Positions 18,507 to 26,847 of a stretch of DNA of 64,000 nt are shown here, piece after piece (position 1 is the stretch's first letter; the number at the start of each line of letters is the position of its first letter). The stretch spans positions 186,001-250,000 of the forward strand of contig NZ_SHMH01000003.1 in NCBI RefSeq assembly GCF_004283755.1. Direction: 5' to 3'. The position numbers and the translations under genes were made by a program. The notes beneath the pieces are model-generated. The model ran no database searches, had not been told where the DNA came from, and worked only from the letters and a program-made list of their open reading frames with translations. The DNA is from Pseudoxanthomonas winnipegensis (GTDB lineage: Bacteria; Pseudomonadota; Gammaproteobacteria; Xanthomonadales; Xanthomonadaceae).

Positions 18507-19655
18507 ATGCAGCCGCAGACCAAGTTGCCCCGCGTGGGCACCACCATCTTCACCGTGATGTCGCAGCTGGCCGCCGAGCACGGCGCGGTCAACCTCGGGC
18601 AGGGCTTTCCGGATTTCCCGGTGCCGCAGCGCCTGGTCGACGAACTGGACCGCGCCATGCGCGCCGGTCACAACCAGTACCCGCCGATGACCGGGGTGGC
18701 GCCGCTGCGCCAGGCCATCGCCGCCAAGGTGCAGCGCTGCTACGGCGCGCGGGTGGATGCGGACACCGAGATCACCGTGACCAGCGGCGCGACCGAAGCG
18801 CTGTTCAACGCCATCCACGCCGTGGTGCGCCCGGGCGAGGAGGTGATCGTGCTCGACCCGGCCTACGACAGCTACGAACCGGCGATCGAACTGGCCGGCG
18901 CGCGCGCCGTGCACGTGGCGCTGGATCCGCAGACCTTCGCGGTGGACTGGGACAAGGTGCGCGCGGCGATCACGCCGGCCACGCGCCTGATCATGGTCAA
19001 CAGCCCGCACAATCCGTCCGGCGCCATGTTCGGCAAGGCCGACCTGCAGGCCCTGAGCGACCTGCTGGAAGGCACCGACATCTTCCTGGTGTCCGACGAG
19101 GTCTACGAGCACATCGTCTTCGATGGCCGCGTGCACGAGTCCGTGCTGCGCTGGCCGCAGCTGGCCCGGCGCGCCTTCGTGGTGTCCAGCTTCGGCAAGA
19201 CCTATCACTGCACCGGCTGGAAGATCGGCTACGCCATCGCCTCGCCGGCGCTGACCGCCGAGTTCCGCAAGGTCCACCAGTACAACACCTTCACCAGCTT
19301 CGCCCCGGCCCAGCACGCCTTCGCCGCGATGCTGCAGGCCGAGCCGGAGTACGACGAGCAGCTCGGCGCGTTCTACCAGGCCAAGCGCGACCGCTTCCGC
19401 GAGCAGCTGCTGGGCACCCGGCTCAAGCCGCTGCCGGTGCCGGGCGGGTATTTCCAGCTGGTGGACTATTCGGCGGTCAGCGACCTGCCGGACATCGAGT
19501 TCGTGAAATGGCTGACGATCGAGCACGGCGTCACCGCGATCCCGCTGTCGCCGTTCTACGAGACCCCGCCCGCCGGCCAGCGCCTGGCGCGGCTGTGCTT
19601 CGCCAAGAACGCCGCCACGCTGGATGCGGCGATCGAGCGGCTGGTGAAGCTCTGA
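18507..19655 (+). CDS. PLP-dependent methionine/glutamine-type aminotransferase (YbdL-like)
   Basis: 382 residues of the class I/II fold-type I aminotransferase family. The N-terminus has NLGQGFPDFPVP, as in YbdL/KAT enzymes. NSPHNPSGAMF binds the cofactor phosphate region. The Schiff-base lysine lies in SSFGKTYHCTGWKIGY. The C-terminus carries the substrate arginine region (LARLCFAKN). Such enzymes transaminate methionine, aromatic amino acids or glutamine with 2-oxo acids such as 2-oxo-4-methylthiobutyrate. The omega-amidase gene after a 391-base gap fits a glutamine transaminase/omega-amidase salvage pair. Confidence 0.88.
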   Translation: MQPQTKLPRVGTTIFTVMSQLAAEHGAVNLGQGFPDFPVPQRLVDELDRAMRAGHNQYPPMTGVAPLRQAIAAKVQRCYGARVDADTEITVTSGATEALFNAIHAVVRPGEEVIVLDPAYDSYEPAIELAGARAVHVALDPQTFAVDWDKVRAAITPATRLIMVNSPHNPSGAMFGKADLQALSDLLEGTDIFLVSDEVYEHIVFDGRVHESVLRWPQLARRAFVVSSFGKTYHCTGWKIGYAIASPALTAEFRKVHQYNTFTSFAPAQHAFAAMLQAEPEYDEQLGAFYQAKRDRFREQLLGTRLKPLPVPGGYFQLVDYSAVSDLPDIEFVKWLTIEHGVTAIPLSPFYETPPAGQRLARLCFAKNAATLDAAIERLVKL

Positions 19656-19689
19656 GGGCAGGGACGGCGCACTCGTCTCAGGCGGTAGG

Positions 19690-19815
19690 GTAGGGCGCCT
19701 CCCATTTCGCGCAGCGAAGGGGGAGGTTGGGAGGGGGTGCTTTTGCTTTGGCTTTCCCCGAGAAGAGCGCCCCCTCCCCAGCCCTCCCCTTGGCCTTCGG
19801 CCAAAGGGAGGGGGC
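19690..19815. repeat. Intergenic GGGAGG/CCTCCC inverted repeat element
   Basis: A GGGGGAGGTTGGGAGGGGG block on the left is mirrored by CCCCCTCCCCAGCCCTCCCC-type sequence on the right, plus a local hairpin CTTTGGCC/GGCCAAAG-like fold around CTTGGCCTTCGGCCAAAG. It has the appearance of a mobile non-coding repeat. No gene is present between 19656 and 20046. Confidence 0.6.
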
Positions 19816-19847
19816 AAAGGCGGGCGCCGCCTCGGGAACGCCTCAAC

Positions 19848-19932
19848 CGTCGTTCCCCAGCAGGTGGAAACCCAGGGGCTTTCGCGGCAAGCGTGCAAGG
19901 CGCTGGATTCCCGCGCTCGCGGGAATGACGGG
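19848..19932. repeat. Dispersed repeat, copy 1
   Basis: About 85 bases beginning CGTCGTT and ending GACGG, with inner pieces AACCCAG, CTTTCGCG, AAGGCGCTG and ATTCCCGCG. The same pieces in the same order and spacing recur at 28371-28455. The ends are partly complementary, so the unit can fold. It looks like a short non-autonomous repeat of the genome. Confidence 0.75.
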
Positions 19933-20046
19933 GAGGCGGTTCTTGAACGGCGAGGCATCGAAGCGGTCGACGCGTGATCGCGTCGTCCGGGTTGAGCGTA
20001 ATCTTCAGGTCCAGACTCCCAAGCCCCCGTTCCGAAGAGCACGCCC

Positions 20047-20844
20047 ATGCAAGACCTCCGCATTGCCCTGGTCCAGGGCGCGACCCGCTGGCACGACCCG
20101 GCCGGCAACCGCAGCTACTACGGCGAGCTGATCGCGCCGGCAGCCGGCAAGGCCGACCTGGTGATCCTGCCGGAGACCTTCACCAGCGGCTTCTCCAACG
20201 ACGCCATCGATCGCGCCGAGGGCATGGACGGGCCGACCGTGGCCTGGATCGTCGAGCAGGCGCGGCAGCTGGACGCGGCGGTCACCGGCAGCGTGCAGCT
20301 GCGCACCGAGGAGGGCGTGTTCAACCGCCTGCTGTGGGCCACGCCCGATGGCGGGCTGTCCTGGTACGACAAGCGCCACCTGTTCCGCTATGCCGGCGAG
20401 CATCAGCGCTATGCGCCGGGCCGCGATCGCCTGAGCGTGGAATGGAAGGGCTGGCGGATCAATCCGCAGGTCTGCTACGACCTGCGCTTCCCGGTGTTCT
20501 GCCGCAACCGCTTCGATGTCGAGCGCCCGGGGCAGCTGGACTTCGACCTGCAGCTGTTCGTCGCCAACTGGCCCTCGCCGCGCCGCTACGCCTGGCAGAC
20601 GCTGCTGCGCGCGCGGGCGATCGAGAACCTGTGCGTGGTGGCCGCGGTCAACCGCGTCGGCACCGACGGCAACAACCTCAGCTACGCCGGCGACAGCGTG
20701 GTGCTCGACGCCCTGGGCCAGCCGCTGGCCGAGGCCGATGCCGCCGAGGGGCTGACCTACGCCGCGGTCTCGGCGCAGGCGCTGCTGGCGCACCGCGCGC
20801 ATTTCCCGGCGATGCTGGATGCGGACCGCTTCGAGCTGGCTTGA
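20047..20844 (+). CDS. Omega-amidase / nitrilase-family carbon-nitrogen hydrolase (YafV-like)
   Basis: 265 residues of the nitrilase superfamily. The catalytic Glu is in ILPETFTSGF, the Lys in YDKRHLFRY and the Cys in NPQVCYDLRFPVF, so the triad is complete. The sequence around them is that of omega-amidases (YafV/Nit2 type), which hydrolyse 2-oxoglutaramate or 2-oxosuccinamate to the dicarboxylate and ammonia. This would remove the product of a glutamine-using aminotransferase and pull that reaction forward, which matches the upstream gene. Confidence 0.9.
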   Translation: MQDLRIALVQGATRWHDPAGNRSYYGELIAPAAGKADLVILPETFTSGFSNDAIDRAEGMDGPTVAWIVEQARQLDAAVTGSVQLRTEEGVFNRLLWATPDGGLSWYDKRHLFRYAGEHQRYAPGRDRLSVEWKGWRINPQVCYDLRFPVFCRNRFDVERPGQLDFDLQLFVANWPSPRRYAWQTLLRARAIENLCVVAAVNRVGTDGNNLSYAGDSVVLDALGQPLAEADAAEGLTYAAVSAQALLAHRAHFPAMLDADRFELA

Positions 20845-20870
20845 GGTGGGGGACGTCCCTCGCTTCTGGG

Positions 20871-21034
20871 CAGTTCGCTAGATTGAAGCGCAACCCCGTG
20901 CGCGTTGCCTTTTCCGCAGGCGCAGTTCGATTTCATCGCCCGTCTGCGGAAGGAAATTCAATTTCGCGCTTCCTCGCCCTCAGTTCGGGTAGGAACGGCG
21001 ACCTGCCAAGACTGAAACGCAACCCCGCACCGGG
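20871..21034. repeat. Repeat-rich spacer before hemN
   Basis: Two copies of GAA(G/A)CGCAACCCCG (near 20885 and 21013) flank an inverted repeat TTCCGCAG (20912-20919) / CTGCGGAA (20944-20951). No reading frame is convincing. Confidence 0.5.
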
Positions 21035-21048
21035 TTGATCCAAGTCAA
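21035..21048 (+). promoter_or_regulatory. FNR/Anr-like box upstream of hemN
   Basis: TTGATCCAAGTCAA matches the TTGAT-N4-ATCAA consensus at nine of ten fixed positions. It lies 35 bases before the hemN ATG. FNR/Anr control of anaerobic coproporphyrinogen oxidase is well established in gammaproteobacteria. The close position may mean that it overlaps the promoter. Confidence 0.7.
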
Positions 21049-21082
21049 GGCGGCCCGCGCGCCGCGCCGCGACCATGGGCGC

Positions 21083-22492
21083 ATGTATCCCGCCCTTCCC
21101 GAATCCGGCGACTGGTCCTTCGACGCCGACCTGCTGCGGCGCTACGGCGTCAATGGCCCGCGCTACACCTCCTATCCCAGTGCGCTGCAGTTCGATGCGG
21201 CGTTCGGTCCGGCGCAGTTCGCCGAGCAGGCGCGGCAGAGCAACGTGGGCCACTACTCGCGGCAGCTGTCGCTGTACGTGCACGTGCCGTTCTGCGCCAG
21301 TCCGTGCTTCTACTGCGGCTGCAACCGGGTGATCACGCGCAGCCCGCTGGCGGGCGATCGCTATGTGCGCCACCTGGAGCGCGAGATCGCGCAGGTGGCG
21401 GCGCTGTTCGAGCCCGACCGCGAAGTGGTGCAGCTGCACTTCGGCGGCGGCACGCCCAACTTCCTCGACGCGGCGCAGCTCACGCGCGTGGTGGACGGCC
21501 TGCGCCGCCACTTCCGCTTCAGCCAGGCGGCCGACCGCGACATCTCCATCGAGCTGGACCCGCGCACCACCACGCCGGCGCATCTGGCCGCGCTGGGCGC
21601 CTGCGGCTTCACCCGCGCCAGCCTCGGCGTGCAGGACTTCTCGCCCGGCGTGCAGCACGCGATCAACCGCGTGCAGAGCTTCGAGCAGACCTATGCGGTG
21701 GTCGCCGGCTGCCGCGCCCATGGCATCGGGTCGATCAATCTGGACCTGGTCTACGGCCTGCCGCACCAGACGCTGGAGGGCTTCGCCCGCACGCTGGACC
21801 AGACCCTGGAACTGCGTCCGGACCGGCTGGCCGTGTACGGCTATGCGCACATGCCCGCCCTGTTCCGCGCGCAGCGCCAGATCGACGAGGACGCGCTGCC
21901 CGATGCCGAAGGCCGCCTGGCGCTGCTGGAACTGGCGGTGCGCAGGCTGCGCGCGGCCGGCTACGAATACATCGGCCTGGACCATTTCGCCCTGCCCAGC
22001 GACGCGCTGTCGGTCGCGCTGCGCCGCGGCAGCCTGCACCGCAACTTCATGGGCTATACCACCCATGCGCAGACCGATCTGCTGGGCTTCGGCGTCAGCG
22101 CCATCAGCCATGTCGGCGACAGCTACAGCCAGAATCCGCGCGAGCTGCCCGCCTGGGAGGCGGCGCTGGACGCCGGCCGGCTGCCGACGATGCGCGGTGT
22201 GCTGCTGGACGAGGACGACGCCATCCGCGCCGATGTGATCCAGCGGCTGATGTGCGGCGGGCGGGTGGAGGCCGAACAGGTCGAGCGCGCCTGGAGCATC
22301 CGCTTCGACGACTATTTCCGCGACGAGATCGATGCGCTGGCCCCGCTGGTGCGCGACGGCCTGGTGCAGGTCGCACCCGAGGCCATCCAGGTCACCGCGC
22401 GCGGGCGCGGCCTGCTGCGCCTGGTGGCGATGCGCTTCGACCGCTACCTGGCCCAGGGCGGCCTGGAGGGGAGGCACTCGCGCGCGGTGTGA
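21083..22492 (+). CDS. hemN: Oxygen-independent coproporphyrinogen III dehydrogenase HemN
   Basis: A 469-residue radical SAM enzyme that decarboxylates coproporphyrinogen III to protoporphyrinogen IX when oxygen is scarce. The cluster motif is Cys71-x3-Cys75-x2-Cys78 followed by Gly-Cys80 (VPFCASPCFYCGC), as in true HemN rather than HemW. The N-terminal RYTSYPSA segment, GGGTPNFL and the C-terminal HemN domain are also present. ATG 21083 is chosen because RYGVNGPRYTSYP sits at the usual distance from it. Heme supply fits the neighbouring multiheme cytochrome and ccm genes. Confidence 0.95.
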   Translation: MYPALPESGDWSFDADLLRRYGVNGPRYTSYPSALQFDAAFGPAQFAEQARQSNVGHYSRQLSLYVHVPFCASPCFYCGCNRVITRSPLAGDRYVRHLEREIAQVAALFEPDREVVQLHFGGGTPNFLDAAQLTRVVDGLRRHFRFSQAADRDISIELDPRTTTPAHLAALGACGFTRASLGVQDFSPGVQHAINRVQSFEQTYAVVAGCRAHGIGSINLDLVYGLPHQTLEGFARTLDQTLELRPDRLAVYGYAHMPALFRAQRQIDEDALPDAEGRLALLELAVRRLRAAGYEYIGLDHFALPSDALSVALRRGSLHRNFMGYTTHAQTDLLGFGVSAISHVGDSYSQNPRELPAWEAALDAGRLPTMRGVLLDEDDAIRADVIQRLMCGGRVEAEQVERAWSIRFDDYFRDEIDALAPLVRDGLVQVAPEAIQVTARGRGLLRLVAMRFDRYLAQGGLEGRHSRAV

Positions 22493-22559
22493 GGCCGGGC
22501 AGGGCAGTCTTCAACCCCGCCTGCACTGTTGCCCAGCGGCAACATGCGCGCGCCGCAGT

Positions 22560-23054
22560 TCAGATAGCTTTGGACGGCGCGCGCGTCACCACGAAGCACT
22601 TCTGCACGATGCCCGCCGGTTCCCGGTAGGTGCGGAACCCCATGGCCTCGTAGTAGCGCAGGCCTGCGGGATTGTCGGCACCGATGTAGGCATCGATCTT
22701 CTCCAGCCCTGCCGCGATGGCCGCCGCCCGGCTGACCGAGAACAGCGCCTTGCCGATCCCGAGCCGATGCGCCTGGGGGCTGATATGCGTGCCGATGATG
22801 CCCCAGCCCTCCGGGACGTCGTAAGGATTGCCCGCCGTGGCCCGGATCAGCGACTGGAAGCCGAGCACGCGCCCCCGCGCGTCCTGCGCGAGACTGCACT
22901 GGAGGCGCGCCGGGTGCTGGATGTAGCGGGCCAGCACCGTCTCCCGGTCGCTCGGACGCTCGCGGCCGGTGACGGCGATGATCTGCCGCAGCACCGCGCT
23001 CATGGCCTCGGCGTCCTCGACGCGCGCAGGCCGGATGCGCACCGGATCGGTCAC
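22560..23054 (-). CDS. GNAT-family N-acetyltransferase
   Basis: A 164-residue acetyl-CoA-dependent acyltransferase. Motif A is visible as SPQAHRLGIGKALFSV (pyrophosphate loop), followed by NPAGLRYYEAMGFRTYRE, typical of the C-terminal GNAT half. The substrate is unknown. The GTG start at 23054 overlaps the stop of the upstream gene (GTGA), so the two are translated together. Confidence 0.85.
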   Translation of the reverse strand: MTDPVRIRPARVEDAEAMSAVLRQIIAVTGRERPSDRETVLARYIQHPARLQCSLAQDARGRVLGFQSLIRATAGNPYDVPEGWGIIGTHISPQAHRLGIGKALFSVSRAAAIAAGLEKIDAYIGADNPAGLRYYEAMGFRTYREPAGIVQKCFVVTRAPSKAI

Positions 23055-23467
23055 GGCGTGAAGCTGAGCTCGAAGGACACAAAGAACGGCGCGCGCGGCG
23101 GGGCCAGCAGCACGCGGCCGCGCAGGAAGCGGTCCAGACAGATCGCCAGCGGCGTATCGCCCTTGCGCCAGGTGCGGGCGATGCCGCCGCGCGCATCCAG
23201 CCGGGCGACGATCACGAACGGGGTGGTGTCGGCCTTCGGCGAGGCGCAGGCGGCGACGCCGCGTTCGAGCGTGTCCTGCTGCGCCGCGCGCATGGCCTGG
23301 CCCAGAGCGGGCGGCAGCGAGGCCTCGTCGCGATCGGCCTGGGCCTTGGCCTGGGCGATGTCGGCCGGATTCCAGCCCTCGCTGCCCGGCGCCGGGGCCT
23401 GCGCCAGGGCGGGCAGGCACAGCAGGCAGGCCAGCAGGGCGGCGGTGCGGACGATGGTGGGTTGCAT
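23051..23467 (-). CDS. Small secreted hypothetical protein
   Basis: 138 residues with a clear signal peptide (MQPTIVRTAALLACLLCLPALAQ). The mature part has Cys in VAACASPK and AICLDRFL, and ends in FVSFELSFTP. No family was recognised. It is translationally coupled to the acetyltransferase gene and follows the ABC exporter gene by 22 bases, so the three probably form one transcript. Confidence 0.7.
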   Translation of the reverse strand: MQPTIVRTAALLACLLCLPALAQAPAPGSEGWNPADIAQAKAQADRDEASLPPALGQAMRAAQQDTLERGVAACASPKADTTPFVIVARLDARGGIARTWRKGDTPLAICLDRFLRGRVLLAPPRAPFFVSFELSFTP

Positions 23468-23489
23468 GGGAACTCCTCGAGCCAGGCGA

Positions 23490-25355
23490 TCAACGATAGC
23501 CGGCGGCCTGCAGCTCGAACAGCTCCGCATAGCGACCGCCCTCGGCCAGCAGGCTCTCGTGGGTGCCGACCGCCTCGATCCGGCCCAGGTGCAGCACCAG
23601 GATGCGGTCGGCCATGCGCACCGAGGAGAAGCGATGCGAGATCAGCACCGCGGTGCGCTGCTCGGACAGTTCGCGGAAGCGCTGGAATACCTCGAACTCG
23701 CTGCGCGCATCCAGCGCGGCGGTGGGCTCGTCCAGGATCATCACCTGCGCCTGGCGCATATAGGCCCGGGCGATGGCGATCTTCTGCCACTGGCCGCCGG
23801 ACAGGTCCACGCCGGTCTTGAAGCGCCGGCCGATCAGCTGTTCGTAGCCGCCCGGCAGGCCTTCGATCACCTGGTCGGCCAGCGCGCTGTGCGCGGCGGC
23901 GCGGATGCGCGGGGCATCGTCCATCGCCTCGATCCGGCCCACGCCGATGTTCTCGCTGGCGGTGAGGTAGTAGCGCACGAAGTCCTGGAAGATCACCCCG
24001 ACATTGGCGCGCAGTTCGTCCAGGTCGTACTCGCGCAGGTCGCGCCCGTCCAGCAGGATGCGGCCTTCGTCCGGGTCGTACAGCCGCGCCAGCAGCTTGA
24101 CCAGGGTGGTCTTGCCCGCGCCGTTCTCACCGACCAGGGCCAGCACCTCGCCGACCTTCAGCTCGAAATCCAGATGCCGCACCGCCCAGTGCTGCGCATC
24201 CGGATAGCGGAAGCCGACGTTCTCGAACACGAAGTCCTGCCGGATCGGCTGCGGGAAGGGCACCGGCTCGGCCGGCGAGGTGATCTCCGGCTGGATGGCG
24301 AAGAAGGAGAACAGATCGTCCAGGTACAGCGCCTGGCCTGCGACCTGCGAGAAGCCCACCAGCAGGCCCTCCAGCAGCTGGCGCAGGCGCAGGAAGCTAC
24401 CGGCCAGGAAGGTCAGGTCGCCGATCGAGAAATCGCCCTTGACCGTGCGCCAGGCGATGTAGGCGTAGGCCACGTAGTAGCCCAGCGACCCAAGCGCTGC
24501 CAGCGCCGTGCCCCATAGCGCGCGCCGCCGCGCCAGCGCGCGGTTGGCGGCGAACAAGCTCTGCGCCAGGCTGCGGTAGCGCTCGATCAGGAAGCGGTGG
24601 AGGTTGAAGATCTTCACCTCCTTGGCGGTCTCGACGCTGGCGCCGGTCTGGCGCACGTATTCGAGCTGACGGCGCTCGGGCGTCCACTGGAAGTTGAGCG
24701 AATAGCCCACCGCGTTGAAGTGCGACTCGCCGACGAAGGCCGGCACCAGCGCCACCACCAGCAGCGCGATCAGCCACGGCGCATAGGCCAGCAGGCCGAT
24801 GGCGAAGCTGATCACGGTGACGGTGTCCTGGACCTGGCCGAACAGCTGGCTGAGCAGGTTCATGCGGCCCATGGTCTGGCGCCGCGCGCGATCCAGCTTG
24901 TCCTGCAGCTCGGGGTCTTCGAAGTCCTCCAGATCCAGCGTGGCGGCGTGCTCCATCAGCCGGATGCTGGTGGCGTTGGTGAACAGCTCGGAGAGCAGCG
25001 TGTCGGCGTAGCTGATCGCCCGGCCCAGCAGGTCCGAGCCGATCGCCAGGATGAATTCCAGCGCCAGCAGTTCCATCAGCCGGGTGAGCCGGCCGCTGGA
25101 CAGCGCATCGGCCAGCGAATCCAGCGGAATACCCGCGCCGACCAGGCGCACGGCCTCGTCGATGATCAGCTTGCCCACGTACAGCGCGGCGATCGGCAGC
25201 AGCGCCTTGACCAGGCGCAGGCCCAGGCTGCCCACGGTCAGCCACGGACTGGTCGCCCAGACCATGCGCAGGAAGGGCGGCACGTTGCGCATCGCGGCGA
25301 AGCGCTCGCGCAGGCTGGGGCGGGGGCTGGGCGAGACGGAGGCGGCAGGCGGCAT
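23490..25355 (-). CDS. ABC exporter, fused permease and ATPase
   Basis: 621 residues in one half-transporter. An N-terminal membrane domain of about six helices (to about residue 330) is followed by an ATPase domain with Walker [14 protein letters not shown]-loop VIFQDFVRY, signature DLSGGQWQK, Walker B QVMILDEPTAALD and H-loop LISHRFSS. The YYLTASENIGVG text and this Q-loop resemble the subgroup often called multidrug or peptide/lipid exporters. Such halves work as homodimers. The substrate cannot be told. Confidence 0.88.
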   Translation of the reverse strand: MPPAASVSPSPRPSLRERFAAMRNVPPFLRMVWATSPWLTVGSLGLRLVKALLPIAALYVGKLIIDEAVRLVGAGIPLDSLADALSSGRLTRLMELLALEFILAIGSDLLGRAISYADTLLSELFTNATSIRLMEHAATLDLEDFEDPELQDKLDRARRQTMGRMNLLSQLFGQVQDTVTVISFAIGLLAYAPWLIALLVVALVPAFVGESHFNAVGYSLNFQWTPERRQLEYVRQTGASVETAKEVKIFNLHRFLIERYRSLAQSLFAANRALARRRALWGTALAALGSLGYYVAYAYIAWRTVKGDFSIGDLTFLAGSFLRLRQLLEGLLVGFSQVAGQALYLDDLFSFFAIQPEITSPAEPVPFPQPIRQDFVFENVGFRYPDAQHWAVRHLDFELKVGEVLALVGENGAGKTTLVKLLARLYDPDEGRILLDGRDLREYDLDELRANVGVIFQDFVRYYLTASENIGVGRIEAMDDAPRIRAAAHSALADQVIEGLPGGYEQLIGRRFKTGVDLSGGQWQKIAIARAYMRQAQVMILDEPTAALDARSEFEVFQRFRELSEQRTAVLISHRFSSVRMADRILVLHLGRIEAVGTHESLLAEGGRYAELFELQAAGYR

Positions 25356-25405
25356 GGCGCCATTGTGGCGCCGTGGCGATCACGACGACGAGAACCCCGC
25401 AAACG

Positions 25406-25437
25406 CCGACACCCCGGCGCGAGGGCCGGGGTGTCGG
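25406..25437 (-). terminator. Terminator after the FKBP gene
   Basis: 13-bp perfect arms CCGACACCCCGGC (25406-25418) and GCCGGGGTGTCGG (25425-25437) with a six-base loop. The T-tract on the minus strand is weak (GTTTGC), so efficiency is uncertain. It lies between the FKBP stop and the ABC exporter. Confidence 0.6.
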
Positions 25438-25465
25438 GATGCAGCGCGCCGCGATGGCGGATGGA

Positions 25466-25948
25466 TCAGTGGTGCGCGCCGCCCGGGCCGTGCACGTGGC
25501 CGTGGCTGAGTTCCTCGGCCGTGGGCTCGCGCACATCGGTCACCTCGACCGCGAAATGCAGGGTCTTGCCGGCCAGCGGGTGGTTGCCGTCGACGGTGAC
25601 CTCGTCCGGGCCGACCTGGACCACGGTCACCACCAGCGGGCCATGCTCGCCATGGGCCTCGAACTGCATGCCCGGGATGATGTTGGCGCCGGTCGGGAAC
25701 GCGCCCAGCGGCACCACCTGCTGCAGCTGCTCGTGGCGCGGGCCGTAGCCCAGCTCGGGCGGCACGTCGACCTGGACCTTGTCGCCGACCTGCTTGCCGG
25801 TGAGCGCGCTCTCCAGGCCCGGCACGATGTTGCTGGCGCCATGCAGATAGCTCAGCGGCGTATCCGGCGCGGACTGGTCGATGACGCTGCCGTCGTCGCC
25901 GGTGAGGGTGTAGTGGATCGTGGCCACGCGGCCATCCTGGATTTCCAT
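25466..25948 (-). CDS. FKBP-type peptidyl-prolyl isomerase, SlyD-like
   Basis: 160 residues. The N-terminal FKBP strand HYTLTGDDGSVIDQS, the insert-in-flap arrangement (about residues 70-125) and GxAxxxPxG-like text FPTGANIIPGM are those of SlyD. The C-terminus is His-rich (HGHVHGPGGAHH), a shortened form of the metal-binding tail used in nickel delivery. It acts as a cytoplasmic prolyl isomerase and chaperone. An in-frame ATG nine bases upstream (25957) is possible. Confidence 0.92.
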   Translation of the reverse strand: MEIQDGRVATIHYTLTGDDGSVIDQSAPDTPLSYLHGASNIVPGLESALTGKQVGDKVQVDVPPELGYGPRHEQLQQVVPLGAFPTGANIIPGMQFEAHGEHGPLVVTVVQVGPDEVTVDGNHPLAGKTLHFAVEVTDVREPTAEELSHGHVHGPGGAHH

Positions 25949-26060
25949 GAAAAACATCCGTGAACGGTTGAGGGGAGCACGTCGGTGGCTTCACGACGCG
26001 AAGGAGAAGGACACGCCACTACCCTAGGCAAAAGCCGGCGCCGACACAACCGCAGCCCGT

Positions 26061-26798
26061 TCATTTATGCGCGTCGACCGGATAGACCGTGGCGATGCCG
26101 CAGCCGCCCGCGCGCAGCGGCTGCGCGAAGCCTTGCGGGCGCGCATCGCCCAGCACCACATCGCCGGGATTGCCGCAGATCATGCCCAGGTCCAGGCCCG
26201 AGCGGAACGCGAGCGCCGGGCTGCGCTGCAGCATCGGACAGCTGCCGGTGAGCTCGACCCGATACCAGCGATGCCCACCCGGATGGCGGCGCGAGACCTC
26301 CACCAGCAGCCCGTCCGGATCGCTCGACCAGGACCGCAGGTAGCGCGGTGCGAAGCAATAGCTCGGTGAGCCCCGGAAGCCGGCGCCGCGCTGCGGGCCG
26401 ATCACCTTGACCGGATCGAGCGTGGCCATGGCGTCCCGATCGGCCTGCTGCATCAGCCGCGCATGGGCCTTGGCGTCCAGCGGCTCGACGGCGGCGACCG
26501 CGCAGCGTCGCCCGTCGACCTGCACATAGGCCGGTGCGCCGTTGCAGATCCAACCCTGTGCGCCGAACAGGCGCGCGTCGGCCGCGGCGTCCGCGCCGGG
26601 GCAGTCGGACTGCAGCCCGAGCCGGTAGGGCTGGCCGTCGTGCGCGACGATGGCCAGCGTGCGTGCATCGACCTGGCGGACCTCGGTCATCCGGCGCGCA
26701 TCCAGGCAGCCAGGCGCCGGTGGCGTGCGTGCGACCTCGGCCGCGCGCGCGGCGCAGAAGGGCAGGCTCAGCAGCCACGCCAGCAGGATCGGGCGCAT
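26061..26798 (-). CDS. Secreted protein with two similar halves, unknown function
   Basis: 245 residues with a signal peptide (MRPILLAWLLSLPFCAARAA). The mature chain appears to be an internal duplication. Each half carries C-x(2-3)-R, a D-x(2)-L strand, YR(L/V), a CP pair, ICxxP-like text and a final C-(A/G)-(V/I) before the end. Examples are YRLGLQSDCPG and YRVELTGSCPM, then GWICNGAP and GMICGNPG, then GRRCAV and GGCGIA. This looks like the DUF6491-type beta domain repeated. The function is unknown and no partner gene is evident. Confidence 0.7.
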   Translation of the reverse strand: MRPILLAWLLSLPFCAARAAEVARTPPAPGCLDARRMTEVRQVDARTLAIVAHDGQPYRLGLQSDCPGADAAADARLFGAQGWICNGAPAYVQVDGRRCAVAAVEPLDAKAHARLMQQADRDAMATLDPVKVIGPQRGAGFRGSPSYCFAPRYLRSWSSDPDGLLVEVSRRHPGGHRWYRVELTGSCPMLQRSPALAFRSGLDLGMICGNPGDVVLGDARPQGFAQPLRAGGCGIATVYPVDAHK

Positions 26799-26847
26799 TG
26801 CATCGGTCCTTGATGGAAGCGTAAGAGGCGGGCGCCGCCGTTTTACC

